A stretch of 64,000 nucleotides of DNA, taken from the NCBI GenBank assembly GCA_032158295.1, contig CM063255.1:2940501-3004500 (forward strand). The letters run 5' to 3'. Under the pieces are notes generated by a model. That model saw only the letters and a program-made list of their open reading frames with translations, was not told where the DNA came from and made no database searches. This document shows, one piece after another, positions 20,926-32,400 of the stretch; the first letter of the stretch is position 1; each line of letters opens with the position of its first letter. The position numbers were made by a program, and so were the translations under genes. This DNA is from Pycnopodia helianthoides. Taxonomy: Eukaryota > Echinodermata > Asteroidea > Forcipulatida > Asteriidae.

Positions 20926-22218
20926 ACTATAAAGACTCAACTGTCAAAGGGTAAATACATGCCAAATTTCTATTTTATTTTATTACGCACCCAACGGTAC
21001 AGTTGGCACCAATAACATAATGAATAGGAAACTCTAGAAGAAATGTTCAGTTCTCTAGATGTGGAGGAAACACCCAATGGGGAAAACCCACATAATCAGG
21101 TAAGGACTGAAAACCAAATCCCACATGCAAGGCTCTGAGGTGGAACTCAAACCGGGTTTGACGAGCTGAAAGGCAAGGAAAGAAACCACCGAGCCCATCA
21201 CGACCTCTGTACTCTTTTCGTTTAGGAAAATTAACATACAGTACTGTACAATTACCATAGAGCTGCACGTAATTTAATTTATTAGGGACAAAAAGATGTA
21301 CAAACAATGTTTACATAGATTATTTAAATAACATGAACAAAATGCACTAGATTAAATCTGAAGTATATGAAAACACAACATCCACATACAAAAAAAAAAA
21401 AAAAAAAACGGACAAGAAAAAACACAACAAAGCGATTCCTTTTGAAGGATTGCAAAAAGAACAATCAGACTTGACTACTCCCAAGGCAGTTCCAGACAAA
21501 CAAATGAACAACAAACATATTTTACAAACAGCAGATACAACAGACAAAAAACGAATACTGATATTATTATTGATAAATAATTATAATAAAAATTACATCT
21601 AACACTGGACAAGTTTGCAGTTGTATCTGATTCTACGCATGCAACTTTTCAGCCGATCGGCTGGTTTCCTTGTTTTTGTTTTTGTTCTACTGTGCCATTT
21701 AAAAAAAAACATTAAACAAAGTTTAGCTTCGACTGGAGATTTCCTCCCGTTGTTTTACAAAATGCAGTTACAAGGCTGCGGCACTCTGTTGATTCCGTCA
21801 TAGCAATTTGTTAAACAAGTATTTCTGTTTTTACCCAAATCTTATGTTTCCAAAATGAGCAAACACCCTTTTGGAAGGAAATGTTCATACTATTTTTAAA
21901 CAATTATTCTTATGATTTTCAAAAACAGTGTTTACTCGATGTTATTTGCTGTCAATTTGTGCTAATCATTGCGAGTTACTGTTTGTTTGTATATATTGGT
22001 TTGGTACTACTGTTTACCTTTTCTTCGGGAAATGTTATTTTCAATGTTAAATATCAAAATGCCTTGTCGTGTTGTGGTCGAAAAGATAATTTTTTAAAAT
22101 TGTATGAGCAAACAATCGTTGTGATACTATTATTACACAGAGATGTTAACATTCAGTTGAAGGGTCAGGAACAATTAACCCTTTGTGCTATATTCGCAGT
22201 GGTATCCACTCTCTGGTG
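20926..22218. other. AT-rich non-coding DNA
   Basis: It contains an A run at 21,390-21,408 and several chance open frames of 60-120 codons with phenylalanine/leucine-rich composition, lacking domain motifs or splice context. No gene supported. Confidence 0.4.
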
Positions 22219-22497
22219 TAAAGACCGATCCATTAAGTTCCACCCCCTTTAACATATTGACCAATCACAGCATTGGCTGCGTGACCACTGCACACGTGGG
22301 CAGCACTTCTGCATTAACTCCATTGCCACACTCGCGGCATGATGAGCGTGCGCGCTTTAAGTATACGCGCGCAAGCATGCAATACTTTTCTAATGGAATT
22401 TTGTGCGTGTCGAACTTTTGTCGGACTCTCGGTGGCGTAGCCAAGGTTGTGATTGGTCAATACATAACGGGGCGGAGTATGATGGATCGGTCTATTA
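22219..22497 (-). mobile_element. TAGACCGATCCAT-ended MITE, copy 1
   Basis: Left AAGACCGATCCATTAAGTTC and right GATGGATCGGTCTATTA are inverted ends. The interior (TTGACCAATCACAGCATTGG, CACGTGGGCAGC, CTCGCGGCATGATGAG, GGTGGCGTAGCCAAGGTTGT) matches 55,825-56,090 in the opposite orientation. Confidence 0.8.
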
Positions 22498-22769
22498 GTC
22501 GCCAAGAACTATAATGTATGATAGTACTTACCAACTTCCGTTATGAATATGCAAATCCCTAGGCTGATTACGCCGCAACCAAACTTGATCACAACAAAAC
22601 TAAACTTATTTGTAATTTCATTTTAAATGGAACTGAAAGTCTTCCTCCAACACATTTGCATTGCAGAAAAATTGCTCTCTTTTTCTCTTTGAAACCATCC
22701 CAAATTATAATAATGATAGTGGCTTCTTATTATAGCGCTCATTGTCCGTCACTCAGTGACGCTCAAGGT

Positions 22770-22806
22770 GCTTCAACATTCAGTATTTTCCTGCAAGGTA
22801 TTGTGA
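22770..22806 (-). repeat. SINE tail fragment
   Basis: ATTCAGTATTTTCCTGCAAG is the inverse of the tail of the SINE at 16,193-16,545. A GAGCGC/GCGCTC piece lies just upstream at about 22,725-22,770. Confidence 0.55.
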
Positions 22807-22851
22807 GTTTGAGTATGAAACCTTTTAAGATTGATTGTGACATGCGCAACT

Positions 22852-23128
22852 TCACTCTTAAAAAACTTCCGGGTCAGAATTGACCTGGTTCCTGACTCAT
22901 TTCTGGGTCAGTGTGACCCGGAATCTGTGTCAAAGTGATCCAGAAATTTGTCAAACTGGCATTAAATCCCTTTTTTACAACCAGTTTCCGGGTCAGCCTA
23001 GTCTTGGCCCAAGACGTCAGTGATCGGTAGCGGATACTCGTTGTAACTCGTTATAGCGCGCCCTCTTACGGCCGGATATATCCAACTTGACTGGCATCCA
23101 GCCTGATTCGGGAGTTTTTAGAGAATGT
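22852..23128. mobile_element. ACTCTTAAAA-ended element rich in TGACCC/GGGTCA, copy 2
   Basis: CACTCTTAAAAAACTTCCGG at the left and CGGGAGTTTTTAGAGAATGT at the right are inverted. The interior repeats GGGTCA and TGACCC in both orientations, like 18,368-18,838, but has no nested insert. Confidence 0.65.
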
Positions 23129-23775
23129 GTTGAAAAAAGCGGACGTTAGGAATAAATATATTTATAATTTTATACTGTTTAAGTCGGCAATATGACGGTA
23201 ACCATTGTAAAAACTTTAATTTCAACGAGATTATATTTTTATAAACTTGTTTGAGCATTATTAAACTGTTATACCATCTGTTATCATTTTAATTTGTAAA
23301 TTTCTTTTTATATGGATGCATTTTTGTATTTTTTTTTTGAAAGAACTAAATAAATATTGCTTTGCAGAATCTTTTTTACCACAAAAACGAAATATTAAAT
23401 AAAGACGGTGTTACCTTAATTATTGGTCACACAAAAAGAGTGACCTTGTGCATTCCAGGGCATAAACTGGCAGGCAATATACTACTACTCTGGGCTCGAT
23501 TTCACAAAGCTGCAATAGATTTCGAGTGAAGGAGTCGTTAATATCACCGTAGTGGTTTGTATTTTGTCATCACACTTTGCTTTAGCAATTAAGATTGATA
23601 CACAGTTAAGTTCAATCTCATAAAGGAAGTGTTTCATTTTTTTTATATCATAGTAATACCACATTAAATCAAGAGTTGTAAAAATAAACAGCTGATCCAG
23701 TTTTGAGATGTGTCCCTGTTCCTCATAATCAAAAGTTGATACAAATTTTACAGTGATCTCCATAAAAATGTAATA
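23129..23775. other. AT-rich non-coding DNA
   Basis: One end of the GGGCTCGATTTCACAAAG repeat family lies at 23,493-23,512, without a matching right end nearby. No exon recognised. Confidence 0.4.
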
Positions 23776-24191
23776 TTAAAGGAACATTACAGAATTGTTT
23801 TTGCTAACAAAACGGTTGCTGGCAGTGTAAGCACTTTATGTAATCCACCATGTACATAAACTGACAAACCTGTAGAAGTTTGAGATCGATCGGCCATCTG
23901 GGTCACGAGAAATAGTGAAAAACCGATTACACATGTGCATGAAATCAATTATAGATTCAACAAAATGAACAAAACGCTCACTGAGCGATAAACTCTAATC
24001 GGAAAATTAGTTAATTAATTTCTCATCAAATATGGCATTTCAGACAGAAATATTTCAAGGGATGTTTTCTACTATCATCATCATTAGACCGTGTAAGTTT
24101 TATGTAAATCTGTGATAAAAAAAGGATATTATTTTTACAAGTATATTATTTTACAAGTTTTTTTCTTACCAATTCTGTAATGTTCCTTTAA
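23776..24191 (-). mobile_element. Family A TTAA MITE copy 6
   Basis: TTAAAGGAACATTACAG to CTGTAATGTTCCTTTAA in reverse orientation with TTAA on both sides. Slightly longer than the other copies because of a duplicated AGTATATTATTTTACAAGT stretch near 24,130-24,160. Confidence 0.9.
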
Positions 24192-24409
24192 TTTGCTAAG
24201 CAAAGTGCGATGTCACAATTCAGATCACCATGGCAATATTGCCAACTCAACTTGAAAATGAATCTTAGCTTATTGCGAAATCAAGCACAGGCTCTGTGTG
24301 GCTCTTTTGTTTAACGTGTGACGTCACAGATTACATGTTCCCAATTTTCACACGCTTTACAGGGCGCCAAAGGGGAAGTCTGTGGTAAGGAGTGTCATGA
24401 AATGGGGGA

Positions 24410-24536
24410 CTTTATGGACGCTAAGTGGCAGCCGACTTGCCAGTTAAATTAATTGTTCTCGGCAGTGTGCACATGCTTAGAACCACGTAAACAGTGGAAT
24501 TTTACGTGGCATGTCTGCTGCCATCTAGCGTTCAAA
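24410..24536. mobile_element. GCTAAGTGGCAGC-ended element (uninterrupted copy)
   Basis: GACGCTAAGTGGCAGCCGAC at the left and GTCTGCTGCCATCTAGCG at the right are inverted ends. The middle GCACATGCTTAGAACCACGT matches 56,280-56,537. Here no palindrome interrupts the middle, so it approximates the uninserted form of that locus. Both ends resemble CTCF motifs. Confidence 0.65.
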
Positions 24537-24711
24537 GGTCTCCCATTGGGCCCTGCGTACAAAAAGTAGCTAAACACGCTGCTTGTCAGAATAATGTTAC
24601 CAGCCCAAATAACCATGCTACATGTACCATCTGTGGCTGTGTATCCTGCTTATTTCTGCTTCGAAGAAAACATGTGTAGCCAAATTTCTTCTCTATGAAA
24701 TTGGAACCTTA

Positions 24712-24840
24712 CGGGTCGATTTCACAAAGCACCATCTCATAAGATGAGTCTTCCGTGTTACCATAGTGACATCACAGTTTAGCAATAAAATTGATTTGCA
24801 CTTTAAAGATCAATTTTTTACTCTTTTTGAAATCGAGCCC
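24712..24840. repeat. GGGTCGATTTCACAAAG...CGAGCCC repeat
   Basis: The left end GGGTCGATTTCACAAAGCAC faces TTTTTGAAATCGAGCCC. The interior has ATCTCATAAGATGAGTCTT and TGACATCACA. Relatives are at 32,521-32,680 and 46,288-46,420, with fragments at 24,195-24,285 and 23,493. Confidence 0.7.
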
Positions 24841-25307
24841 TGGTGTTTAATACAATGCCTGTGACTCAATTTGCAAAGCAAAATTTTCCAGAAACTGGCA
24901 CTAGTGATCTTTTTCACTTGTAATCATCAGCGGACTTGGCATTGTTCCAGGACGATCGTTCCAATTATTGAACTGTTTTTAATGGAAGGGCTGATCAAAT
25001 CAGCGTTCATTTGTATTGGTTTACAACAAGCATGGCCTTAACTTTAAAATAAACTTGCTAAAAGTGTATAAGTTGTGACAAAATTAAAAGATTGTGGTGT
25101 CACCATTGAATTTTGTGCTTGACTTGTCTGCAGTCATTGTTAATTTCTAAAAAACCTTTATTTGAAATTTCTAAAAGCAATTTGCAACAGCGTGGCATTG
25201 TTACCGAAGTGTATTTATATCCACTGAGTCAGTATAGCAATTCATGTTGCGCATTTGTACGTTGTTTTTTTTAGGTTTTTTTGTTACGTAACTAGTAGAA
25301 AATATGT

Positions 25308-25645
25308 TTAAAGGTATTACAGAGGATTGGTAAGAATGAAAAACATCTTTATTTAATTTTAGTCTGAAAGCTTACTGATTATGAAGTTAAAACTAGAATC
25401 ATTTTTTTCTGTGAAAATTTCCCTCTAAAATCTTGCTGAATGTAGTCATATTTGAGAACTGTATCTGAAAACATATTTAAGGAAACACCGCAACCAAGAT
25501 ATTACAATCAAAATGAAGAACAATGTGTTTACATGCTGAAAATTGTGCGTTGTTTATAACTATTAATTCTCCTGACTCGCACAACGAATCAAGCCCAAAT
25601 TTTCACAAGTTTGTTGTTTTATGGTTTATGAATATACTTTGTTAA
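25308..25645 (+). mobile_element. TTAA MITE, ACAGGATTGG subtype copy 2, truncated
   Basis: It starts TTAAAGGTATTACAGAGGATT, with TTAGTCTGAAAGCTTACTGA and a core ACAAGTTTGTTGTTTTATGG near the end. The right terminal repeat is missing; the match fades near 25,645. Confidence 0.65.
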
Positions 25646-25679
25646 TGACCCTGTTATCACGTGACTGTGTGTTTGAGAC

Positions 25680-25765
25680 GCCATATTGCCGGTCAATGAC
25701 CAGAGGCAAGATCACAGTTCATTACCGTAACCATGACCGGCAAGATGGCTGCCGTTGCGGTAGGC
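25680..25765. repeat. Foldback TTGCCGGTCA...TGACCGGCAA
   Basis: CGCCATATTGCCGGTCAATG at the left faces CCATGACCGGCAAGATGGCT at the right, a hairpin of about 85 bp with roughly 20-bp arms. The right arm contains AAGATGGC, a YY1-like word. Confidence 0.6.
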
Positions 25766-26560
25766 GGGGGCCAGTGACGTCAGCTGAAAAACCTCTATAG
25801 TGGTAAGCATTTTGAGAAATGTTTTCGTCTCAAGTGCCCCCGATGATTGGAAATCGATCAGGAGTTCGTCGAAAAAAATTCGAATCTCCAAAGATCACCT
25901 GCAGGCAACTTTCGGAAACGTCCGTGGTTCGTTTGAATGCTGCCCTCACACTATGAAAATCTTTGTCTTGAAAATGGAGTGAAAGTCCACTTTTCTCCAT
26001 GAAGTTGTAGCTTCCCCTTTCACCTTGTTTTCACGGAGTTATCTTCTAACTAGACAGTGTTTATGCTGTTTTCACTTTGCTGTACTGCTGAAAACAGCCC
26101 AGACTATTTATTAGATGAAATTCATCAATGGTTTGGGGTCTATCTTTTTTCAAGGTGATTTAAGTGGAACTGAAATGTCCTTAAAGTATAATGAAAGAAA
26201 AATAATTCCTTGAATTTCAGCCAAATCCTGCATTCACTGAGACTTCATGGTGGTTTCACAATGAAGGTTTTCATAGTGTCAACACTGCCAAAGATCCGGT
26301 TGGTACCCGCGGCTGCGCGGCCCTTTCTTGACAAAACGGCCCAACTCAAAAAGATTTTTAAAAAATGACTGTTCATGACTCAAGACAGAGATAAGATGTT
26401 TTGCCATAAAAAAAACAGGACAAAAGTGTAAAAAGAGGCCAAGATAGGAAATGCTTTAAATTCAAACGCTTTTTACAGCCCCAAGCGCAAAATCCGAAGA
26501 CAACGTACCCCATTTAACGCTTTTGCACTGTGAACTATGCAATTTATTTTTGTATATTGG
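25766..26560. other. Unassigned non-coding DNA
   Basis: No exon or element end recognised; a short piece near 26,465-26,510 resembles 13,025-13,080. Confidence 0.35.
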
Positions 26561-26692
26561 GATACCAGGCCTTGAAAAGCCTGGTGCCCCTTCAAAACAT
26601 TCCCATAGGCTTTAATAATTTCCAATGGAAATGCCCCTTTGCGAAAGGAGATCGGCCCTGCCCTCTCAAAGATGAAATTCCAGGCATGGGAT
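26561..26692. repeat. Copy of the GCCTGGAATT repeat
   Basis: ATTCCCATAGGCTTTAATAA and CCCTGCCCTCTCAAAGATGA align with 2,880-2,975; it ends AAATTCCAGGC. An open frame covers it but the match is at DNA level to a non-coding repeat. Confidence 0.55.
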
Positions 26693-26910
26693 ACATTGTA
26701 GCATTTCGTTTCCTGGTGAAATCAGATCGGTTTCAAGGATCACCAACGTTTTAGTCCACGGGACAGTTTCTAATTTTAGAAAGTTTTTACAAAGGTTGGT
26801 GACAAATCCTTGCGGGAAATTGCTTCCAACTGTTGATCAATGCAAAGAACTTGAAATCGAAGCGACTTGTTTTTGACCTTGTGCGTTTTTAGTTTCATTA
26901 TGACTGTGCG

Positions 26911-27029
26911 TTAAAGACACTGGACACCTTTGGTAATTGTCAAAGACCAGTCTTCTCACTTGGTGTATCTCAACATATTTTTTTTATGCACAAAATAACC
27001 TGTGAAAATTAAGTCTTCCCAATAGCCAA
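26911..27029 (+). mobile_element. Family C MITE, 5' fragment
   Basis: GTTAAAGACACTGGACACCT starts the element, followed by TCAAAGACCAGTCTTCTCAC. It stops at a CTCTCTAAATG element, so the remainder was lost or displaced. Confidence 0.75.
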
Positions 27030-27275
27030 TACTCTCTAAATGTAAAAGGGTGAAAAACACCACTCTTTACATTTCGAGTTGTCCCTTAAACGGCTCTTTA
27101 AAAAGAGTGGTGGTTATTTCACTCTTTGAGAGGGGTTTCACTTCAGGACAGAGTGAAAAATCACTCAAAAAGATGCAAATCTCATTCTAAAAGAGTGGAA
27201 GACCACTCGAAAAAGAGTTGTCCCTCATATGGCTCTTCAAAGAGTGCCTTTTCACTCTTTCGCATTTAGAGAGTA
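27030..27275. mobile_element. TACTCTCTAAATG-ended MITE
   Basis: Left TACTCTCTAAATGTAAAAGG and right CATTTAGAGAGTA form inverted ends of about 27 bp. The interior repeats CACTCTTT/AAAGAGTG in both orientations with GTTGTCCCT-TAAACGGCTCTT and GTTGTCCCTCATATGGCTCTT as a direct pair. Length 246 bp; TA at both ends. Confidence 0.75.
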
Positions 27276-27290
27276 CATTATTGTCTGAAT

Positions 27291-27306
27291 TAGCGCCCTC
27301 TTGTGG
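27291..27306 (-). promoter_or_regulatory. CTCF-like motif
   Basis: TAGCGCCCTCTTGTGG; on the minus strand CCACAAGAGGGCGCTA, which fits the CTCF consensus CCASYAGRKGGCRS at 13 of 14 positions. It lies 15 bp outside the MITE at 27,030-27,275 and about 2 kb upstream of the TTC39C start. Motif match only. Confidence 0.45.
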
Positions 27307-27694
27307 ATTAACCTCCGTCGTTAGCCTACGATCACAGACTTGGGAATCTTGTTCGTCGGTTTGTACACAATTACTCAAAAAGTGGACGGAACACTCTGAT
27401 TGGTCAGAATCGCAGAAGCCTTCAATAAAATGCATATTCAAACTCAACCGTTTATACCACGGGATATAGTACAGAAATACAACATCGATGCACAATGTAA
27501 CTATTCTGCCTCTGCTCAGTAATTCAAATTGAGTTTAGAATTAAAAAAAAACACACAAATCGATTCTTGTTATTAAATTCAAAATAAATAAAAACGTTGG
27601 AGGAAAACCACTGGACGATTCCATTCAAACCATAGGTTAACAGTTTTTCGTCTAGTAAGATTCAGGTATTATAGTACGCATATTTTTCAACAGT

Positions 27695-28088
27695 TTAAAG
27701 ACACTGGACACTATTGGTAATTGTCAAAGACCAGTCTTCACACTTGGTGTATCTCAACATATGGATAAAATAACAAACCTGTAAAAACTTGAACTCAATT
27801 GGTCGTCGAAGTTGCGAGATAACCATGAAAGAAAAAACACCCAATTGTTACACGAAGTTGTGTGCTTTCAGATGGTTGATTTCGAGACCTCAAATTCTAA
27901 TTCTAATTCTGAGGTCTCGAAATCAAATTCGTGGAAAATTACTTCTTTCTCGAAAACTATGTCACTTCAGAGGGAGCCGTTTCTCACAATGTTTTATACT
28001 GTCAACCTCTCCCCATTACTCGTTACCACGTAAAGTTTTATGCTAATAATTATTTTGAATAATTACCAATAGTGTCCACTACCTTTAA
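27695..28088 (+). mobile_element. Family C TTAA MITE, full copy
   Basis: TTAAAGACACTGGACACTAT at the left, ATAGTGTCCACTACCTTTAA at the right. The interior has the family core read inverted (AACAAACCTGTAAAAACTTG, AACTCAATTGGTCGTCGAAG) and a palindromic GAGACCTCAAATTC / GAATT...GAGGTCTCGAAATC segment near 27,885-27,925. About 394 bp, non-coding. Confidence 0.85.
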
Positions 28089-29229
28089 GATCTTGCACTA
28101 TTTTAGATATGAATTATAAATACCATACGTACCAAGCACTGAACAAAACTAAAACCAAGTTGAGACCAATGAGATTTTACAGAAAATGCTGATGTGATTG
28201 TAACCTACTTGTAATAATTATACGCGCCAACACGGGTTTTGTGGCCTCCTGATTGGTCATCTCTCTGGCATCAGTGTTGTTATGTAAATTTCTGTTGTGA
28301 ATAAATGAATATTCCGTACACACAAGAGGGTCACGTCTGAGATTGCGAGTTAGGGCGTTTGATAGCTAATCTGTGGGGGCGTTTTGCGATCTCAGACTTG
28401 AAATCAAGTCTAGCATCCACACGAAACACTACGCATTCACTGCGATAAACATTTAACGACTTGACAACAAGTCTACGCCTTTGCCAATAAAGGTGCGTAT
28501 TGACAAAGTAAACGAGACTAACAATGCGCGCGCCTCCACACGAAACACCACGCATTGTATAATATTATAATTAAAGAGCTAAAAGAAAAACGTTTTTTTA
28601 CGAGCAGAAAAGTTAGCGCAAATTTGGTTCGAATCAGCTAGAAGCAACAAACTTTCTTTTTACATGTAAACGAAAAGAAATTGTTACTTTATTTTGAACA
28701 AAACACTCTCCCCGGCTCCTTGGGCAGGGTAAAAAAAATTCCCCGGTGCCGTGGCGCGGGTAAAAACTTTCCCCAGCCGCTTTGTTTTTTTTCATACCAC
28801 ATGCTGGCTAGTGTTTACACGCTCACCGATCGCTTCAACGTTGACCCCGTAATAAGTGTGTGGTACAACAAAAAATGCCCCCGGCCGTAATACCAACGAA
28901 ACTTGTTCCCACGGTTTTACTCTCTGCCGAACCACTGGCATATTCGTTAATAATGGCCTTTTTGAATGAGGGGAACGAAATAATCAGAGCCAATGGAAAC
29001 GAGGAGGACGTGAGAAAGACATTTTCACTGGTATGAGAGCGAAACTGATGTGAAAAGTGTGTGGAAGCAACGAACACCAGCGAAATCTCGTTCGGGTTCA
29101 CTGCATGCACACTGACTGCTAGTGGGTCACACAACACTGTGTGTCACTGGCCGGTGATTTGACAAGTTTTGTGATTCTCTGTACCCTAAATTCATGTTGT
29201 GGTGATGGATTAATGGCCACCACAGTCCG
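28089..29229. other. Region upstream of TTC39C
   Basis: One end of the 20,712-type MITE lies at 28,448-28,475 (CATTTAACGACTTG). Two tandem-like CCCCGG-rich phrases occur at 28,708-28,775. The word CGAAACAC(T/C)ACGCATT occurs twice (28,420-28,435, 28,540-28,555). No exon recognised. Sequence immediately before 29,275 probably includes the core promoter, but no TATA box is evident. Confidence 0.4.
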
Positions 29230-29255
29230 TACCTTGAACAAACTGCAAAGCTAAA

Positions 29256-29284
29256 ACGCACACAATTCATCAAGATGGCGGCGA
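29256..29284 (+). promoter_or_regulatory. YY1-like start-codon element shared with a foldback transposon
   Basis: ACACAATTCATCAAGATGGC and GGC following match 51,807-51,833 inside a palindromic MITE (ACACAATTCATCAAAGATGG...), with a single A indel. AAGATGGCGGC fits the YY1 consensus, and here it contains the TTC39C start codon. Confidence 0.6.
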
Positions 29285-29438
29285 GCGCTTCCAGTTTCGA
29301 CAACATAACGGGAGAATTTGGAAGTTTAGCGATGGATGATGGATTGCATACGGACGATGTGAAATTGTCATTGGTTGCCATCAACTTGTTGTTAAATAAT
29401 GGATTCAAAGAATCGGAAGAAATATTCAACAAATACAG
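29275..29438 (+). CDS. TTC39C: TTC39C exon 1
   Basis: The start ATG in CATCAAG-ATGGCGGC opens a frame with MAAS, then an acidic linker, then the conserved DDVKLSLVAINLLLNNGFKE helix pair. It is the only ATG in frame upstream of the conserved part that gives a vertebrate-like N-terminal length. The donor is TACAG|GTTTGA, phase 2. The ATG overlaps a YY1-like AAGATGGCGGC element, common at translation starts of animal housekeeping promoters. Confidence 0.88.
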
Positions 29439-32400
29439 GTTTGAAACATTAATGTATTGAAACTAATTACTGTTACAACATTGTGAATATTTGGCGTACT
29501 ATTAATGTAATTCTTTGACATAATTAGCTAACACTTTCATAACATTACAATCAGTACTCAGTAGTTAAAAGAAATAACTAACCCCATCGACTAAAAAATA
29601 CATTATTATTTACCTGACTACAACAAGTACAGACTGAGTGTACTAACTTAGTATATTTAATTATTAGTCATGTTAGTAAGAGTATACAGACATGACAGAA
29701 AACACAAATTTACCATTTTGTCACCGACGCCACGAACTGACGCACAGTTGTCAAAACTTTTTTTTTTAAATTTAAGATTGTGTCATGTTTTAAAAACAAT
29801 GTTCATCGAGGCCTCTACACGTTCATCATGTTCATGAAGTTTCAACGCTTCAAGAACTTTTAAGTTTTACTTTTACGATAATTGAAATCATTGGCAACTT
29901 TCCCTGAACTGACACCAAGGTTCAATTGACCACTGTAGCACGCAGCGCGCACCAATCTCAAGTGTGAACAAAAACGTTTTCCCAAACTGACAGTGACACC
30001 ATGCAACCTTGTGTGTAGCGTGCGCGAGCTCAATACATTTTCATGATGTTGACACACACGCATTGTTGTGTGGCATTGGTTTTGGATGGTGTTAGCTCAT
30101 GAAAGCGTAAATTGTGTGTTACAATGTACATTAATTTTCAACTTCAGGAACTGATACAAACTTTCTCTTACCTTCATGACCTTACTGCTGTTTAATTTAG
30201 GATGACAAAAAAACAGTTTGTGTGTGTGTCAGTTCATGGCGTTGGTGACGATAGGGGGCCTGGAGGGCATGTCATTAAGAGTAGTGCAAGTCTCGCCAGG
30301 TGTATTCTTGCGGGACCAATGCAGGACCAAGTTGGTCCCAATCCATATTGAGTTTTCCCAGTTCTGTTTTTTAACTTCAAATTCTTAAAGTTTTTACGTA
30401 CAGTCACTAGTTTATGGCTATTACAAATGTTATCATATTGCACATTATTCTATTTGTATTTGACTTAAATTATATAATAATGATGGCGCTCTACAAATGC
30501 CTGATGATTGATTGATTGATTGATATTTGTGCCTGTATTTCTCTTTTGCAGAAGTTACAGTCCTTTGATGAGTGCTGGTGCAAGCTTTGTGCAGTTTATG
30601 GTGAGTCTTTAAAGGTGCTGCCATACATTTGGTAATTGGAGCCTACTGATTGTGCTAATCCTTTAATGTAGGTACAATACAATAAAACTAGCCTGTAACA
30701 ATTTCACTTCAAAAGGTGGTTGCGTTTTTGAGATATCACCGAAAAACCGGAGCGAATATTTCCACCCAGGAAGAATATTCCCCATAGGAATACACAGTCT
30801 GAGAAGCGCTTCTGACAGAGACGCTTCTCAGATTCAAATTTTGGTGAATAAAAAGTGATATTTTCCATAACCGTAGTACTTCGAAGTTAAAAGTTTCTCA
30901 AAATTCATTATACTACCCAACGCTGCCGTCCTTCTTACCAAGTAAGTTTTTATTGCCGTTAATTTTCAGAGTCATTACCAAACGTGTACTGTGCCTTCAA
31001 AGAGAAAGTATTCGATTGGTAATCACTCAACAAATCTATGGCAATAAAAAATTACTTGGTTAGAAGTACAGCAACTTTCGATAGTATAAAGCATTTTGAG
31101 AAATATTTCAATTCAAAATAATGTGGATATGGAAAAATAGGTCAGTTTTTATAGCCCTAAATTTGAATCTGAGAAGCGTTTCTGTCAGAAACGTTTCTCA
31201 GATTGTGTATTCCTATGAGGGATTATTCTTCATGTGTGGACATATCTCAAAAACGCTACCACCTTTTGAAATGAAATTTTCACAGGTTAGTTACACATGT
31301 ATCTACATATAGGATAGGATTAAAACAATCAAACTGTTCCAAAACCAAAGGTATAGGCCTACTTTGCCTTTTTTTTTAATCGCAAAATTAATTTCGAAAT
31401 TAAAATGCCGCTTGTTGTTTTCGAAATGCAAGTACAATGAAGTTTTGTTTTGGTCAGAATGACTGTGTTTGGATGCTGCATGCACCACATGGGGGTATAT
31501 GATATGTTCTTGGTTGTAAAGTTCTACTTAGATCTAGTTCTTTGAGTTCATCAAGTCGGGATATAACGCCTTTAAAGGTATTGTACACTTTTGGTAACAG
31601 CTCAAAATCAGTGTCCACATTTTGTGTGATTAAACATATTGCATGAACAAACAAACCTGTGAAAGTTTGAGCTCATTGGTCATCGAGGTCACAGAAAATA
31701 GTGAAAAGAATCTTATGTGTTTTTTTTTTTAATTATGTCGTTTACATTGTTTTACTGTTCTCAGAAACGATAGCATTTTAGGCAGAAATATTTAAGGAAC
31801 CTTTTACCATACTTACGTTTAAATCATGTAAGTTATGTGTGAATCTGTGAACTGTGTTTTTCGATCTTCAATAGTGTACAGGGCCTTTAAACATTGTTAA
31901 TATAAGTTTCTTGCTCAAGAACACAATGCTGGGACTGAGAGTTGAATCACATTGTGACTACTAAGCAACAAAACTTAGAGGAACATTTACAGAATTGGTT
32001 TTGCTACAAAACAGTTGCTGACAGTGTAAGCACTTTATGTATCCACCATTACATAAATGACAAACTGTGAAGTTGAGATCGTGGCATCTGGTCACAGAAA
32101 ATAGTAAAACGACTACACATTTTGCATGAATCTATGATTCAACAATGAATAAACGCTCCTTAGCGTAAACCCAATCAGAAAATTAGTTTTTCATTTCTCA
32201 CAAATATGCATTTTAGACGAAATATTTCAAGTGATGTTCATATCATCATCATTAGACGTGTAATTTTATGTAATCTGTGATAAAAGTATATTTTCAAGTT
32301 TTTTCACCAATTCTGTATGTTCTAAATTCGGTGCACTAGACTGCAGTTCCATGTCACAGGCTGCTGTTTAATATCAACAAGAACTTGATTGAGTTGTGTC

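Noticed and set aside
21881..22514. 123- and 109-codon open frames
   Set aside because: The first has no family motif or splice context; the second overlaps a MITE (22,219-22,497) with a reverse copy at 55,825.
28835..29432. Minus-strand frames of about 100 codons near the TTC39C promoter
   Set aside because: One is antisense to TTC39C exon 1; the other shows no recognisable motif. A divergent gene cannot be supported.
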